A DNA stretch of 64,000 nucleotides from Halalkalirubrum salinum. Its GTDB lineage: Archaea; Halobacteriota; Halobacteria; Halobacteriales; Haloferacaceae. The notes below the pieces were generated by a model. That model saw only the letters and a program-made list of their open reading frames with translations. It was not told where the DNA came from and did no database searches. The stretch lies in the NCBI RefSeq assembly GCF_005543295.1, contig NZ_SRSG01000032.1, positions 17,169-81,168 on the forward strand. Direction: 5' to 3'. Below, piece by piece: positions 38,214 to 46,829 of this stretch. The first letter of the stretch is position 1. Each line of letters opens with the position of its first letter. The position numbers and the translations under genes were made by a program.

Positions 38214-38564
38214 TCAGTGAAACCGCGATCGCAGTTCGTCGCGTAAATCATCGACGGTGAGTCCCTTCATCGAGAGTAAGACGAGAAGGTGATAGACGAG
38301 ATCAGCGGATTCGTACTGGAGCTCTGCGGCATCGTCGTCTTTCGCCGCAAGAAGGACCTCCGTGAGTTCCTCGCCGAGCTTTTCGAGCACGTAGTTTTCG
38401 CCTTTCTCGTGGGTAAACAGCGTTGTCGTGTATGAGCCCTCCGGGAGGTTTGCTTTGCGGGATTCGATCGTTTCAAACAGTTCGTCGAGGACCGCTTCCG
38501 GGGCTGCGTGTTCGGAGTTCACTGCAGATTCAGTTGTGTCGTCGATCGGCTCTTCGTCGCTCAT
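38214..38564 (-). CDS. hisE: Phosphoribosyl-ATP pyrophosphatase
   Basis: 116 residues. Second step of histidine synthesis, hydrolysing phosphoribosyl-ATP to phosphoribosyl-AMP. MazG-like helical fold with the metal-binding Glu residues in KLGEELTEVLLAAKDDD and AELQYESADLVYHLLVLL. The first 20 residues are an acidic extension. ATG overlaps the pdxT stop by four bases (ATGA), so the two are coupled. Confidence 0.93.
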   Translation of the reverse strand: MSDEEPIDDTTESAVNSEHAAPEAVLDELFETIESRKANLPEGSYTTTLFTHEKGENYVLEKLGEELTEVLLAAKDDDAAELQYESADLVYHLLVLLSMKGLTVDDLRDELRSRFH

Positions 38565-39214
38565 ACGTCCATCTCAGCCGGTTGCGCCGTCGAAAGCGTG
38601 TCGATCGCCGCCGAAAGCACCAACCGGTGCAGCCGATCGTCGTTGGTCAACTCCGGATGGAACGAGGTCGCAACGACCGGGCCGTCCCGCACCGCGACCG
38701 GATCGTCCTCCCAGCGCGCTAGTACCTCGACATCCTGGCCTACCTCGTCGATGACAGGCGCACGGATGAACACCGCCGGGAACGGCGTCTCGGGATCAGT
38801 GATGCCGTCGATCGACAACGGTGCCTCGAAGCTGTCGACCTGCCGACCGAACGCGTTTCGATTGACGCTCACGTCGAGGACGTCGAGCGACTGGACGCGA
38901 TCGTCCTGTGGATCTGCCGCGGCGACGATCAGCCCCGCACACGTCGCGAGAACGGGTTTCCCGCTGGCGACGTGTTCGATAATCTCCGCGTCGATCCCTT
39001 CGCGATCGAGAAGCTGTGAAATGGCTGTTGACTCCCCACCCGGCAGACAGAGGACGTCACAGTGTGGGACGGTTCCGGCCTGTCTGATCCGCTCAACGGC
39101 GACGGACAGGCCACGACGCTCGCCCGCGCGCTCGATCGCTGCGGCGTGTTCGGCGACGTTGCCCTGCACGGCGATCACGCCGGCCCGAATGTCTGGCTTG
39201 CTCGCTTCGCTCAT
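38561..39214 (-). CDS. pdxT: Pyridoxal 5'-phosphate synthase glutaminase subunit PdxT
   Basis: 217 residues. Supplies ammonia from glutamine to PdxS in vitamin B6 synthesis. Class I glutaminase triad: Cys in VLATCAGLIV, His and Glu in SFHPELTNDD; CLPGGESTAI forms the oxyanion region. An insertion around residues 150-165 is haloarchaeal. Between secG and hisE on the same strand with a four-base overlap to hisE; pdxS is elsewhere. Confidence 0.94.
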   Translation of the reverse strand: MSEASKPDIRAGVIAVQGNVAEHAAAIERAGERRGLSVAVERIRQAGTVPHCDVLCLPGGESTAISQLLDREGIDAEIIEHVASGKPVLATCAGLIVAAADPQDDRVQSLDVLDVSVNRNAFGRQVDSFEAPLSIDGITDPETPFPAVFIRAPVIDEVGQDVEVLARWEDDPVAVRDGPVVATSFHPELTNDDRLHRLVLSAAIDTLSTAQPAEMDV

Positions 39215-39290
39215 AGCTATATGTGGTGATTGTGACGCAAAAAGGGCGCGCTCGACACCGCTCGGTAGATGGTTGATTTGCGCTCTTCGT

Positions 39291-39455
39291 TCAGGCGACC
39301 GTCAGCGTCAAGAGCTGTACGAAGACACCAAAGAGGATACAGAATGCCATCACCGTCTTGGGGTCGATTCGGATGGCGTTTCTGTCCTCGGAGTCGAAGT
39401 ACCGAACTAGCCCCGCACTCGACATCAGGCCGCCGGAGTTTTGCCCGCTGCTCAT
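39291..39455 (-). CDS. secG: Preprotein translocase subunit Sec61-beta (SecG)
   Basis: 54 residues. Polar N-terminus with [20 protein letters not shown], then [20 protein letters not shown] as a single C-terminal membrane span. It matches archaeal SecG/Sec61-beta, the small tail-anchored subunit of the SecYEG channel. Located upstream of pdxT on the same strand, a common haloarchaeal arrangement. Too short for standard gene callers to favour, but composition and motif support it. Confidence 0.9.
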   Translation of the reverse strand: MSSGQNSGGLMSSAGLVRYFDSEDRNAIRIDPKTVMAFCILFGVFVQLLTLTVA

Positions 39456-39561
39456 ACCCTCTCTGGGTTCGTCGGGATGCTAAACGTTTCGTTCTCCGCC
39501 AGCTATCGCCATTCCCCATGAGCAACTCTTATCATTGCGGGTGTGAAACAATTCGAAGCAC

Positions 39562-39843
39562 ATGACCGTTCGACTCAAAGATTTCTACGCTGACTGGTGC
39601 GGCCCGTGTAAGACCCAGGATCCGATCCTCGACGACCTCGAAGAAGACTACGGCGATGTCGTCTTCGAGAAGGTCGACGTCGATCAAGAACAGGACATCG
39701 CGAACCAGTACCAGGTTCGATCGCTTCCGACACTCATCGTCGAAAACGACGACGGCGTCGTCGATCGGTTCGTCGGCGTCACCCAGCGTGAAGACATCGA
39801 AGAGGCACTCGTCGCAGCGGGCGCACAGGCCGCAAGCGCCTGA
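39562..39843 (+). CDS. Thioredoxin
   Basis: 93 residues. Redox-active CGPC in [15 protein letters not shown] (residues 12-15 of the active-site region), cis-proline in [12 protein letters not shown]. Single-domain thioredoxin with a short N-terminus that lacks the first strand of classical Trx. Divergent from secG. Confidence 0.94.
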   Translation: MTVRLKDFYADWCGPCKTQDPILDDLEEDYGDVVFEKVDVDQEQDIANQYQVRSLPTLIVENDDGVVDRFVGVTQREDIEEALVAAGAQAASA

Positions 39844-39913
39844 AACGTTCAACGACCGGCCAGCGCAAACGCTTCTCGGAACTGTTATACGGAAACCCCT
39901 GTTACCGGGAGGT

Positions 39914-40063
39914 ATGCCGAGCAACCCACACGCCGAAAAACGGATGTTGGACCGACAGATCTGTATGCGCTGTAACGCTCGAAACGCCATGCGAGCGACC
40001 CGCTGTCGCAAGTGCGGCTACAAGCGCCTCCGCCCGAAAGCGAAGGAACGCCGCGCCGTATAA
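39914..40063 (+). CDS. rpl40e: Ribosomal protein L40e
   Basis: 49 residues with a four-Cys zinc motif: ICMRCNARN then [14 protein letters not shown], basic C-terminus. Matches archaeal L40e of the large subunit. A Shine-Dalgarno-like GGGAGGT lies directly before ATG 39914. It is 70 bases after the thioredoxin stop, on the same strand. Confidence 0.93.
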   Translation: MPSNPHAEKRMLDRQICMRCNARNAMRATRCRKCGYKRLRPKAKERRAV

Positions 40064-40071
40064 AACTGCGC

Positions 40072-40086
40072 CGTCTGAAGCAGACG
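40072..40086. terminator. Hairpin between convergent L40e and MBL genes
   Basis: CGTCTG-AAG-CAGACG, six-base arms and three-base loop, lies in the 24 bases between the two stop codons and could serve both genes. Confidence 0.4.
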
Positions 40087-40087
40087 C

Positions 40088-40711
40088 TTACTCGGGGTAT
40101 TTTGGCTCACGACGCTCAGCCCGCGTGAGCGCCCGCTCGATCACATCGCGAACCGAGTCCCCCTCCGGATCGGCAGTAAACACGTCACCGTGGCCGGCAC
40201 ACATCGTCGTCACCGTATCTGGAAGCCGATCGAGCAGCGTCCGCAGGCTTTCGATCAACCGCTGGCGGGACTGTCCGGGCATATCTGTTCTGCCGAAGCT
40301 ACCATTTTCAAACGCGCCGTCATTGTAGACCACCACGTCGCCGCTGAACAGCGTCGTCTCGCCGACAAAGGAGACGTGGTCGCTGGCATGGCCGGGCGTG
40401 TAGACGACCTCGAACGTCTCCTCGCCGATCGTCACCGTGTCCCCGTCGTCGATCGCGTGGGTTCGAAGCGGGTGCTCGCTGTAAGCGTAGACTTCGGGGT
40501 CGAACGCGTCGACAACTGCCTCGAGTTCACCGATATGGTCGCCGTGTTGGTGGGTCAACACGAGCCGGTCGATCGCGTCGACGTGCGCTGTGATTTCGTC
40601 AACGACACCAGCCATTGTTCCGGCGTCGACGAGGGTTACCTCGCCGTCAGGGACGAGAAACGCGTTACAGGTGAACGTCTCTGCGTCGGCGGTTACGTTG
40701 ATCGGTGTCAT
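40088..40711 (-). CDS. MBL-fold metallohydrolase
   Basis: 207 residues. Metallo-beta-lactamase fold with HQHGDHIGEL (HxHxDH), TPGHASDHVSF, the bridging Asp in LFSGDVV, and a final His in CAGHGDVF. Glyoxalase-II-like group; substrate unknown. ATG 40711. Convergent with L40e. Confidence 0.9.
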   Translation of the reverse strand: MTPINVTADAETFTCNAFLVPDGEVTLVDAGTMAGVVDEITAHVDAIDRLVLTHQHGDHIGELEAVVDAFDPEVYAYSEHPLRTHAIDDGDTVTIGEETFEVVYTPGHASDHVSFVGETTLFSGDVVVYNDGAFENGSFGRTDMPGQSRQRLIESLRTLLDRLPDTVTTMCAGHGDVFTADPEGDSVRDVIERALTRAERREPKYPE

Positions 40712-40802
40712 ATCTGGACGATCGGTCCGAAGCGCTAAAAGCGTACGCGGACCGGCAAGCCGACGGCGAGGTCAGTTCTCGATCGAACCGCGGCACGCCT
40801 CC

Positions 40803-41159
40803 TCAGAATGTCATGACTTCGTAGCCATCTTCGACGAGCGATCGGACGCTCGGGTGGCCGTCGTTCTCGTCGAGGGTGACGACACCCGCGTCGGCGATCG
40901 CCTCAGCGACGCCGAACGCACCGGCACAGAATTCACACGCTGATGTCTGCTCGCGGAGCGACTGATAGAGTTCGTGGTAGTCGTGGGCTTCATCCTCCAG
41001 TTCTGGAATCCACTGTGTACCCGCGCCGTCGAAAATGAGCTCCAGCTCGTCCCCGTCAGATTCGGCGAACTCCCGGGCGGTTTCGAGTCCGTTGACGAGT
41101 CGGCCGAGGTCACCGTGCGATTCCGTATCGGCGAGAATGATAACTGCTGCTTTCGTGAC
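40803..41159 (-). pseudogene. DsrE-family protein, start removed by an IS insertion
   Basis: 118 residues remain: VTKAAVIILADTESHGDLGR, ELELIFDGAGTQWIPELED, YHELYQSLREQTSACEFCAG, and VEDGYEVMTF at the end. Typical DsrE/sulfur-carrier-like fold with a conserved Cys pair. No start codon is in frame (TAG lies five codons upstream, within the IS end). Across the IS, at 43120-43124, the minus strand reads ATGAC; joining it to GAAAGCAGC restores MTKAAV. Confidence 0.78.
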
Positions 41160-41330
41160 CGCCTCCCACGACTAAAGTCGTGGGCTTCCCCTCCGATGAC
41201 GCGTGATTCAGTCGTCTGAAACACCGGGGGCAACGTTCCCACGCGCCGACTGCGTGGTACTCTGGTTTGTGGGTTCCTTTTTGATCGAATGACCAGCGTG
41301 TTTTCCTGTCCACGTATGGTCGTTCCACTC
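41155..41330 (-). ncRNA. Predicted omega RNA of TnpB 2
   Basis: By family rule the guide RNA spans the 3' end of tnpB and the right-end hairpin, and its guide is the flank. Here the guide would start GAAAGCAGCAG, the DsrE coding sequence. 5' limit approximate; expression not known. Confidence 0.35.
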
Positions 41331-42686
41331 AAGGCATGGTACCGATATATGATGTCCATCCGCCTTCGTGTTCTCTCCGGCGGCCACGGGCCGAGCCATC
41401 GACCCATTCGTCTCTATATCTATACTCTCAGCTGCGTGCTTTCGCAGAAAATTCGTTGATCCTGCAATATCCGAGTGTCCTTCACGACCACACGAGTGAC
41501 ATTGGAGTAGATCTCCACTCCGATGCACGTCTGCACTCTCACACGCGGGACACTCTGATGAGGTGCCTGCTTCAGATTTCTCAGTGACAGTTATCCCGTA
41601 TTCAAATTCCAATACATTGCTCAGTCGCCGACGGAAGCGTCCGTGTGCCCAGAACAGATCTGTTTTCTCGTTGACCGTCGCAGACCAGTGTTTCTCTCGA
41701 ACGTCGCTCAGCGCACCGACAATGAGCTCAGTAACGTTTCGTTCGGTAAGCCACTCACCGAGGTCACGAATTAACGCATCCATCGCATGGTTGCGTTGTC
41801 TACTCCTCGTCTGGGAGAGATTTCTGATTTGTTCGCTCGACCATATTTCATCCGGGAGTCTGGATTGCAATTCGGCGATTCGCTCGGTATGAGCGTGGAA
41901 CGTGCGGAACGCGGGTCGTCCGTGGTAGAGGCGGTGATCGCCTTCGGTTGTCGTGGCGGCGGCGAGATTGTTTGCACCGATGTCCACTGCTGCTACTACT
42001 TTGTTGCCGCTGGTGGTAGTAGCCAGTGAAGTGGGTTGATAAGAGTCTCGGCGGCGTGGAGGGTTGTCCTCATCGCCGACGGTTCTGTATGCAGTGAACG
42101 TTTCGGTGTCTCTATCGTACACAATTTCTAAGCGACCTTGTTTGCCTGTCCAACGGGGTTGGCCTGCAACCTCCAAGCGTAACCGTTCTTGATATCCAAG
42201 TCCGTACTTTTCTTTGAGGTCCATTCCCACGGGAATTTCAAGTCGGCTTCGGTCGCCGAGTTCAAGCGTATACTGATCGTTGCGGATAACGGTACGCGGA
42301 ATCCGCGTTCCATTTTCTTTCCAGTATCCGGGTGGGGATGGTCTCTCTGTAACTTTTGAATTGTTTGGGTCGCGGTATTTTGAGAGGATAGCGAAGTAGG
42401 CTTTCCACGGTTCCCAGTTCTTTTGGACAACTTGTTGCGGTGCCGCAGACCCGAGGGTTTGGATATATTGTTGCCGATATTCTTCTTGGGTGACAGCTTG
42501 TTTCACTGTAGATTTCAACTTGTTAACCGGGACGCGAGTGTCCGCGTTATCTTGCGTGGTGAAGAGGGTTTGTCTTCGATCGTAGTTGACTTGATTATTG
42601 CAGGCTGCTGATGCGTCGAGGAGTTCGAGGAGAAGTAGCGTGTCCCGGTGCGAGCGTGGTCTCACCTCGAATGTATCACAACGCAC
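41208..42686 (-). CDS. tnpB: TnpB-family protein with degenerate RuvC site
   Basis: 492 residues from GTG 42686. First RuvC Asp is D235 in VAAVDIGANNLAA and third is D406 in HSDIAGSTNFL. The second motif, normally VxED or VGDL, reads VGALSDVRE with G324 and A325, so neither usual position is acidic. Zinc-finger CPAC and CHSC are intact. A C-terminal extension of about 75 residues follows. If the Glu function is lost, it could be a guide-directed DNA binder rather than a nuclease; this is inference. Divergent from the wHTH gene. Confidence 0.85.
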   Translation of the reverse strand: MRCDTFEVRPRSHRDTLLLLELLDASAACNNQVNYDRRQTLFTTQDNADTRVPVNKLKSTVKQAVTQEEYRQQYIQTLGSAAPQQVVQKNWEPWKAYFAILSKYRDPNNSKVTERPSPPGYWKENGTRIPRTVIRNDQYTLELGDRSRLEIPVGMDLKEKYGLGYQERLRLEVAGQPRWTGKQGRLEIVYDRDTETFTAYRTVGDEDNPPRRRDSYQPTSLATTTSGNKVVAAVDIGANNLAAATTTEGDHRLYHGRPAFRTFHAHTERIAELQSRLPDEIWSSEQIRNLSQTRSRQRNHAMDALIRDLGEWLTERNVTELIVGALSDVREKHWSATVNEKTDLFWAHGRFRRRLSNVLEFEYGITVTEKSEAGTSSECPACESADVHRSGDLLQCHSCGREGHSDIAGSTNFLRKHAAESIDIETNGSMARPVAAGENTKADGHHISVPCLEWNDHTWTGKHAGHSIKKEPTNQSTTQSARGNVAPGVSDD

Positions 42687-42778
42687 CAGCTATGGTTTAC
42701 TATGTAGAAAACAGTAATGAATGTTTTGATTCACCACGGAGAGAACGGTTAACAAGAGGTGGAGTTTATGTACTTATC

Positions 42779-43024
42779 ATGACTGATCAAGGTCGGAAGA
42801 GTGGCGGTGAGTTCGACTCGAAAATAACGGATGAGGACGTGCTTGCTGTGTTAGAGGCTGCTGAGACGCCTGTGTTAACGACTAGACTTGTGGCTGAACA
42901 ATTGCCTGTGACATCAAAAGCAGTGTATTACCGGTTACGAAAATTGAATCAGGAGGGGCGTGTTGATAAGATGAAGGTTGGGGCACGGGGTATCGTATGG
43001 TGGGTTGCCGACGCGTCGAAGTGA
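42779..43024 (+). CDS. Small winged-helix protein carried by IS element 2
   Basis: 81 residues from ATG 42779. Contains DEDVLAVLEAAETPVLTTRL, then LPVTSKAVYYRLRKLNQEGR as the recognition helix and KVGARGIVWW as the wing, a MarR/GntR-like wHTH. It lies between the tnpB start and the left-end hairpin, so it travels with the element. Divergent from tnpB by 92 bases, so it may regulate both. Possible repressor of the element. Confidence 0.8.
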   Translation: MTDQGRKSGGEFDSKITDEDVLAVLEAAETPVLTTRLVAEQLPVTSKAVYYRLRKLNQEGRVDKMKVGARGIVWWVADASK

Positions 43025-43222
43025 CGTGGGAATCACAGATCAAGGTTCTCGTGTAGTTTGTATACTTGTGCCGATCGCTTTAACCTACGACTAAAGTCGT
43101 GGGCTTCCGCTACTATTCTGTCATTGCGTCTGCGTATACGATTGTTGGAACAAAAGGTCGCGCGAAGGAATCGGTACCCGGGTAACATTGCTGTCACCAG
43201 ATGTGAGTCAATCAGTTGTCGA

Positions 43223-44692
43223 TCAGTCGTGTGAGTGGTTGTGATCGTGATCGTGGCCGTGTCCATGATCGTGATCGTGGTTCCTGCCGCGTTCGAACCG
43301 CCCGGAAAACGCTCGCTGGACGACTTCCGGCAGCGCAGGATGGATGTGCACTGCCTCGCGGATGTCCCGAACTGTCCCGCTTCCCGCCTTCATCGCAACG
43401 ACGACCTCCTGAATGAGCGTCGACGCGTCCGGGCCGATGATGTGACAGCCCAGGATCGTCCCCTCAAGATCGATGAGCACCTTCACGAATCCTTCGGCGT
43501 GCATTGCGCCCCCGCGGGCAGTGTTCTCGTAGCGATAGGTGTTTTTTGCGTACTCGCGATCGGCGTCGAGCAACTCGCCTTCCGTCTTGCCGACGCCGGC
43601 GACCTCAGGGGAGCCAAATACGGCTGCGGGCATCGCACTGTAGTCGACCGGTTCGGGCTCGCGGCCGAAGATGTTTCGAGCAACAGCCTGTGCCTCGTGG
43701 TTCGCACTGTGTTTCAGGAGATACTCACCGACGATGTCGCCGAGTGCCCAGACGTCGTCTGCGTCGGTGCTGAGATACTCGTCGGTTTGGACAAACCCAC
43801 GATCGTCCGTCTCGACGCTCGTCGCTTCGAGGTTCAGCGTGTCCGTGTTCGGTCGTCGCCCAGCCGCGATAAGCAGTTCATCGCCCGTCGCAGTCACACG
43901 ATCGCCATCGACAATCCCGGTTCCGTACTCGTAGGGCGCGGCCTCGAGCGTCACCTCGCCATCGGCAGTCTGCACGCTCGTCGCCTCGTATCCGGTGTAG
44001 ACCGTGATGTTCTCACGGGCGTCGTAGCGATCGGTAAATGACTCGGCAACCTCCTCGTCGGCATCCGGCAGGAGAGTCGGGCGGCGGCCGACGATCGTCA
44101 CCTCGGTCCCGAACGTCGAAAAGAAGTGACCTAACTCTGCGGCGATGTAGCCGCCGCCGACGATCACGAGCCGATCGGGCCGATTCTCCAGCTGTAACGC
44201 CTCGGTGCTCGTCAGGTAGGAGACGTCATCGAGTCCGTCGATCGGCGGGATGGATGGTCGAGTCCCGGCAGCGATGAGGATCGTTTCCGCGCGAAACTGT
44301 TCGCCGTCGTCTGCGCCGCCGTTGATCTCGATCGTGTGATCGTCGACGAACCGTCCCTCCCCCTCGAAGAGTTCGTGATCCGAGGAGGATCGCAACCCCC
44401 GGCGGATCGATTCGGAGTCCTCGTGGACGTCTTCGGTTACCCCGCGGACGATCTCGCCAAAGGCAACGTCTTCGACGGTCGCGTCAATACCGAACTCGTC
44501 GGCTCGTTCGATCGTCTCCAACACGTCGGCGTGGTACAACAACAGCTTCGAGGGGATACAACCGCGGTTGAGACACGTGCCGCCGATTCGACCCTTTTCG
44601 ACGATCGCCACGGATTGGCCCTGATTGACTGCGACGTTCGCCACGTCGAGCCCAGAGCCCGTTCCGATGACCGCGAAATCGAATTCCTGCAT
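43223..44692 (-). CDS. FAD-dependent disulfide oxidoreductase with His-rich tail
   Basis: 489 residues. Class I pyridine nucleotide-disulfide oxidoreductase: FAD motif VIGTGSGLDVA, redox cysteines GGTCLNRGCIPSK, NAD(P) motif VIVGGGYIAAELG, second FAD motif VWALGDIVG, and C-terminal catalytic HPALPEVVQRAF. Candidates: mercuric reductase, dihydrolipoamide dehydrogenase-like, or the bis-gamma-glutamylcystine reductase of haloarchaea. The last 19 residues hold nine histidines (HDHDHGHGHDHDHNHSHD), a likely metal-binding tail. ATG 44692. Confidence 0.9.
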   Translation of the reverse strand: MQEFDFAVIGTGSGLDVANVAVNQGQSVAIVEKGRIGGTCLNRGCIPSKLLLYHADVLETIERADEFGIDATVEDVAFGEIVRGVTEDVHEDSESIRRGLRSSSDHELFEGEGRFVDDHTIEINGGADDGEQFRAETILIAAGTRPSIPPIDGLDDVSYLTSTEALQLENRPDRLVIVGGGYIAAELGHFFSTFGTEVTIVGRRPTLLPDADEEVAESFTDRYDARENITVYTGYEATSVQTADGEVTLEAAPYEYGTGIVDGDRVTATGDELLIAAGRRPNTDTLNLEATSVETDDRGFVQTDEYLSTDADDVWALGDIVGEYLLKHSANHEAQAVARNIFGREPEPVDYSAMPAAVFGSPEVAGVGKTEGELLDADREYAKNTYRYENTARGGAMHAEGFVKVLIDLEGTILGCHIIGPDASTLIQEVVVAMKAGSGTVRDIREAVHIHPALPEVVQRAFSGRFERGRNHDHDHGHGHDHDHNHSHD

Positions 44693-44796
44693 GCGAGGAC
44701 ACAGACGCTCACGTGTAATGAATCACGTACCTACGAGTAGGTAACCATGGTTGAAATAGCAGCGTCGGGATGGATTTTTGTAGTCGATCGGCGTCG

Positions 44797-44943
44797 GTGA
44801 GACATATAACATGCGAGGATCCCTGGGCGACTGGCGACTCGGCGGAGCACTCGGACGCATCGCTCGGTGACATCCTCCCCGGCGAGAGCAAAGGGACCGA
44901 TCTGACGATCGACAACCTCGATGACATCATCTACTCTGAGTGA
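44797..44943 (+). CDS. Small hypothetical protein
   Basis: 48 residues from GTG 44797. Begins RHITCEDPWATGDSAEHSD and ends TDLTIDNLDDIIYSE, acidic and with one Cys. Composition is haloarchaeal, the frame is continuous, and it sits before DUF5786, but no ATG starts it and I do not recognise a family. Moderate doubt. Confidence 0.5.
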   Translation: MRHITCEDPWATGDSAEHSDASLGDILPGESKGTDLTIDNLDDIIYSE

Positions 44944-45040
44944 GTGTCTGAGCGACCAGACCGGACGACAGACTGGTAAAATCCGTGTCAATTGACCGTC
45001 ACAGTGTTTTTTACGCTCCGAATCGAACATTCATATGTAT

Positions 45041-45214
45041 ATGGGATTCGGTAGCTACGACGAATCCGAACAGGAGAATCAAGAGTTCGACACCGACTTC
45101 GAGGATGAAGACGGCGTGTCGACCGGCGAGAGCACCCACGACGGCGACGTGCAGTTCGAAATCGGGGCGTCGAACGACGAACTACTCGATCGCCTCGAGG
45201 AAATGAAAGATTAG
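45041..45214 (+). CDS. DUF5786 small conserved protein
   Basis: 57 residues from ATG 45041; ATG 45035 adds two. Reads MGFGSYDESEQENQ, then a run of acidic residues and SNDELLDRLEEMKD at the end, matching the haloarchaeal DUF5786 family. Function unknown. It is followed on the same strand by the DUF99 gene at 45233. Confidence 0.88.
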   Translation: MGFGSYDESEQENQEFDTDFEDEDGVSTGESTHDGDVQFEIGASNDELLDRLEEMKD

Positions 45215-45232
45215 TACTAAATCTCAACGGTA

Positions 45233-45799
45233 GTGACGAATCTCAAAGACGGGAGTCGCGCGCTGGGGATTGCGTTTTCCGATGGGACCGATCGGAGCGT
45301 CCTCAGTGGGGCAGTAGTCCGCGCCGATCGGGTCGTTGACGGCTTCGTGTTTTCGACGTGTACAGTCAGTGGGCTCGACGCAACAGCGGCTGTGATCGAG
45401 GCAATCGCGCGGCTCGATCGACCGGATATCCAGTGGATAATGCTTGCTGGTGTCGCCCCAGCGTGGTTCAATATCCTCGATCTCGAGACAATTGCGACCG
45501 CGGCCGATCGGCCCGTGATCTCGGTTTCTTTCGAGGACAGCGAGGGATTAGCTGCCGCGATCGATCGCGAGTTCACTGGCGTCGAGCAGACCGAGCGTCG
45601 ACAGCGGTACGATCGGCTGCCACCTCGGCAGGAGTTGGCTGTCTCCGGAGAGACCGTATTCGTCCGATCGGTTGGTCTCGACGAGGACACGGCTGCACGG
45701 GTCATTCGTGCCTACACGCCCGAAGGGGGCCGTCCAGAGCCGCTCAGAGTTGCTCGATCGGCGGCCAGGGCGTATCGTCGCGACTGTGACAGCCAGTAG
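45233..45799 (+). CDS. DUF99 (UPF0215) protein
   Basis: 188 residues, GTG start at 45233. Motifs LGIAFSDGTDRSVLSGAVVRAD, TAAVIEAIARLDRPDIQWIMLAGVA and LDLETIATAADRPVISVSFED are typical. The archaeal family has been called endonuclease dU-like for its similarity to endonuclease V. It begins 18 bases after the DUF5786 stop, so the two are probably cotranscribed. Confidence 0.88.
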   Translation: MTNLKDGSRALGIAFSDGTDRSVLSGAVVRADRVVDGFVFSTCTVSGLDATAAVIEAIARLDRPDIQWIMLAGVAPAWFNILDLETIATAADRPVISVSFEDSEGLAAAIDREFTGVEQTERRQRYDRLPPRQELAVSGETVFVRSVGLDEDTAARVIRAYTPEGGRPEPLRVARSAARAYRRDCDSQ

Positions 45800-45830
45800 C
45801 GCGCTGGAGTCGGTGAGACGACAGAGGCGA

Positions 45831-46718
45831 TCACTGCGATCGAAAGTGGATCGCGATTCCGTCTGGATCGGTCGCGTTGATTTCCCCATCCTCGCAGTCG
45901 ACGATCACGTCGACCCCCGTAGCGTCGTGATCGACGATCGCGTCAGCTTCCGAGAGCCGCGCTTCGAGCGCGTCCATCGCCGGTTCGGGGACACACAGTT
46001 CGTACCACGCCAAGCCACGGCCGTCGCCAGCCGGGGCAGTGCGTCGGTTCCAGGTGTTGATTCCCACGTGATGGTGGTACGTTCCGGCGGCGAGAAACGC
46101 CGCATCAGCCCCAAACCGTTGGCGGAGCCGCAAGCCGACTATGTCGGTATAAAACTCGGTCGATCGGTCGAGATCGGTCACCTCCAAGTGGATGTGTCCG
46201 ATATCCGTCTCATCAGGGACTCGAGCAGAATCGACCGCTGGCTGTTCCTGAGAGGCGGCCTCGCGTACGCCGTCGAGATCGAGCGGCAGCGTGTCGATTC
46301 CGACGCGTCCCTCCGGGGCGTCGGGCCACTTCGCTTGAGGATAATCTCGGTATATTTCGACGCCGTTGCCCGCTGGATCGCGGGCGTACAGCGCCTCACT
46401 CACCCGGTGATCCGATGCGCCGGTCAGTTCCCAGTGTGATTCGAGTCGCTGGAGGGCCGCACCGAGCGCTGCCCGACTCGGCACTCTGAATGCCACGTGG
46501 AACAGCCCAGCCGCGTTGGCGTCTCGTTCGGGAGCAGCAGTGTCGCTCACGAGTGTCACGAGCGGGCGATCACCCGCGCCGAGGACTACCACGTCGTCGC
46601 GACGGTCGATTGCAGTCAATCCAACGACGTCAGTGTAGAACGCAGCCAATCTGTCGAGGTCACTCACGCGTAATCCGACGCATCCCATGGTTGTCTCTGG
46701 TGGAAGCGTCTGTTGCAT
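45831..46718 (-). CDS. VOC-superfamily dioxygenase-like protein
   Basis: 295 residues from ATG 46718. Two glyoxalase/VOC domains: VGLRVSDLDRLAAFYTDVVG near residue 15 and HIHLEVTDLDRSTEFYTDIV near residue 175. Similar to catechol-2,3-dioxygenase-type (CatE-like) proteins. Metal-ligand His/Glu are present in GHIHLEV and the C-terminal AIHFRSQ region. Substrate unknown; no aromatic pathway genes nearby. Confidence 0.85.
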   Translation of the reverse strand: MQQTLPPETTMGCVGLRVSDLDRLAAFYTDVVGLTAIDRRDDVVVLGAGDRPLVTLVSDTAAPERDANAAGLFHVAFRVPSRAALGAALQRLESHWELTGASDHRVSEALYARDPAGNGVEIYRDYPQAKWPDAPEGRVGIDTLPLDLDGVREAASQEQPAVDSARVPDETDIGHIHLEVTDLDRSTEFYTDIVGLRLRQRFGADAAFLAAGTYHHHVGINTWNRRTAPAGDGRGLAWYELCVPEPAMDALEARLSEADAIVDHDATGVDVIVDCEDGEINATDPDGIAIHFRSQ

Positions 46719-46829
46719 GGATGTTCGATCCCGGCGAAGTCTGATAGCTCTGTTGGGGCCGAGTGTGAGAGCGATAGCTCTCCGAATCGATCCCAACAAC
46801 GGTTTGTCGACGGCGACCGTCGATCGACC

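Larger units (their letters stand above)
41155..43119 (-). mobile_element. IS200/IS605-type element 2 (tnpB plus winged-helix gene)
   Basis: About 1965 bp. Hairpin CCCACGACT-AA-AGTCGTGGG at 41165-41184 (right end) and a near copy, CCTACGACT-AA-AGTCGTGGG, at 43084-43103 (left end). It contains tnpB and a divergent wHTH gene but no tnpA. Boundaries are inferred from restoring the DsrE gene and could shift by a few bases. Confidence 0.75.

Noticed and set aside
25856..43119. IS200 TnpA transposase for the TnpB elements
   Set aside because: No HUH-type (Tyr1) transposase gene is found in any of the elements.
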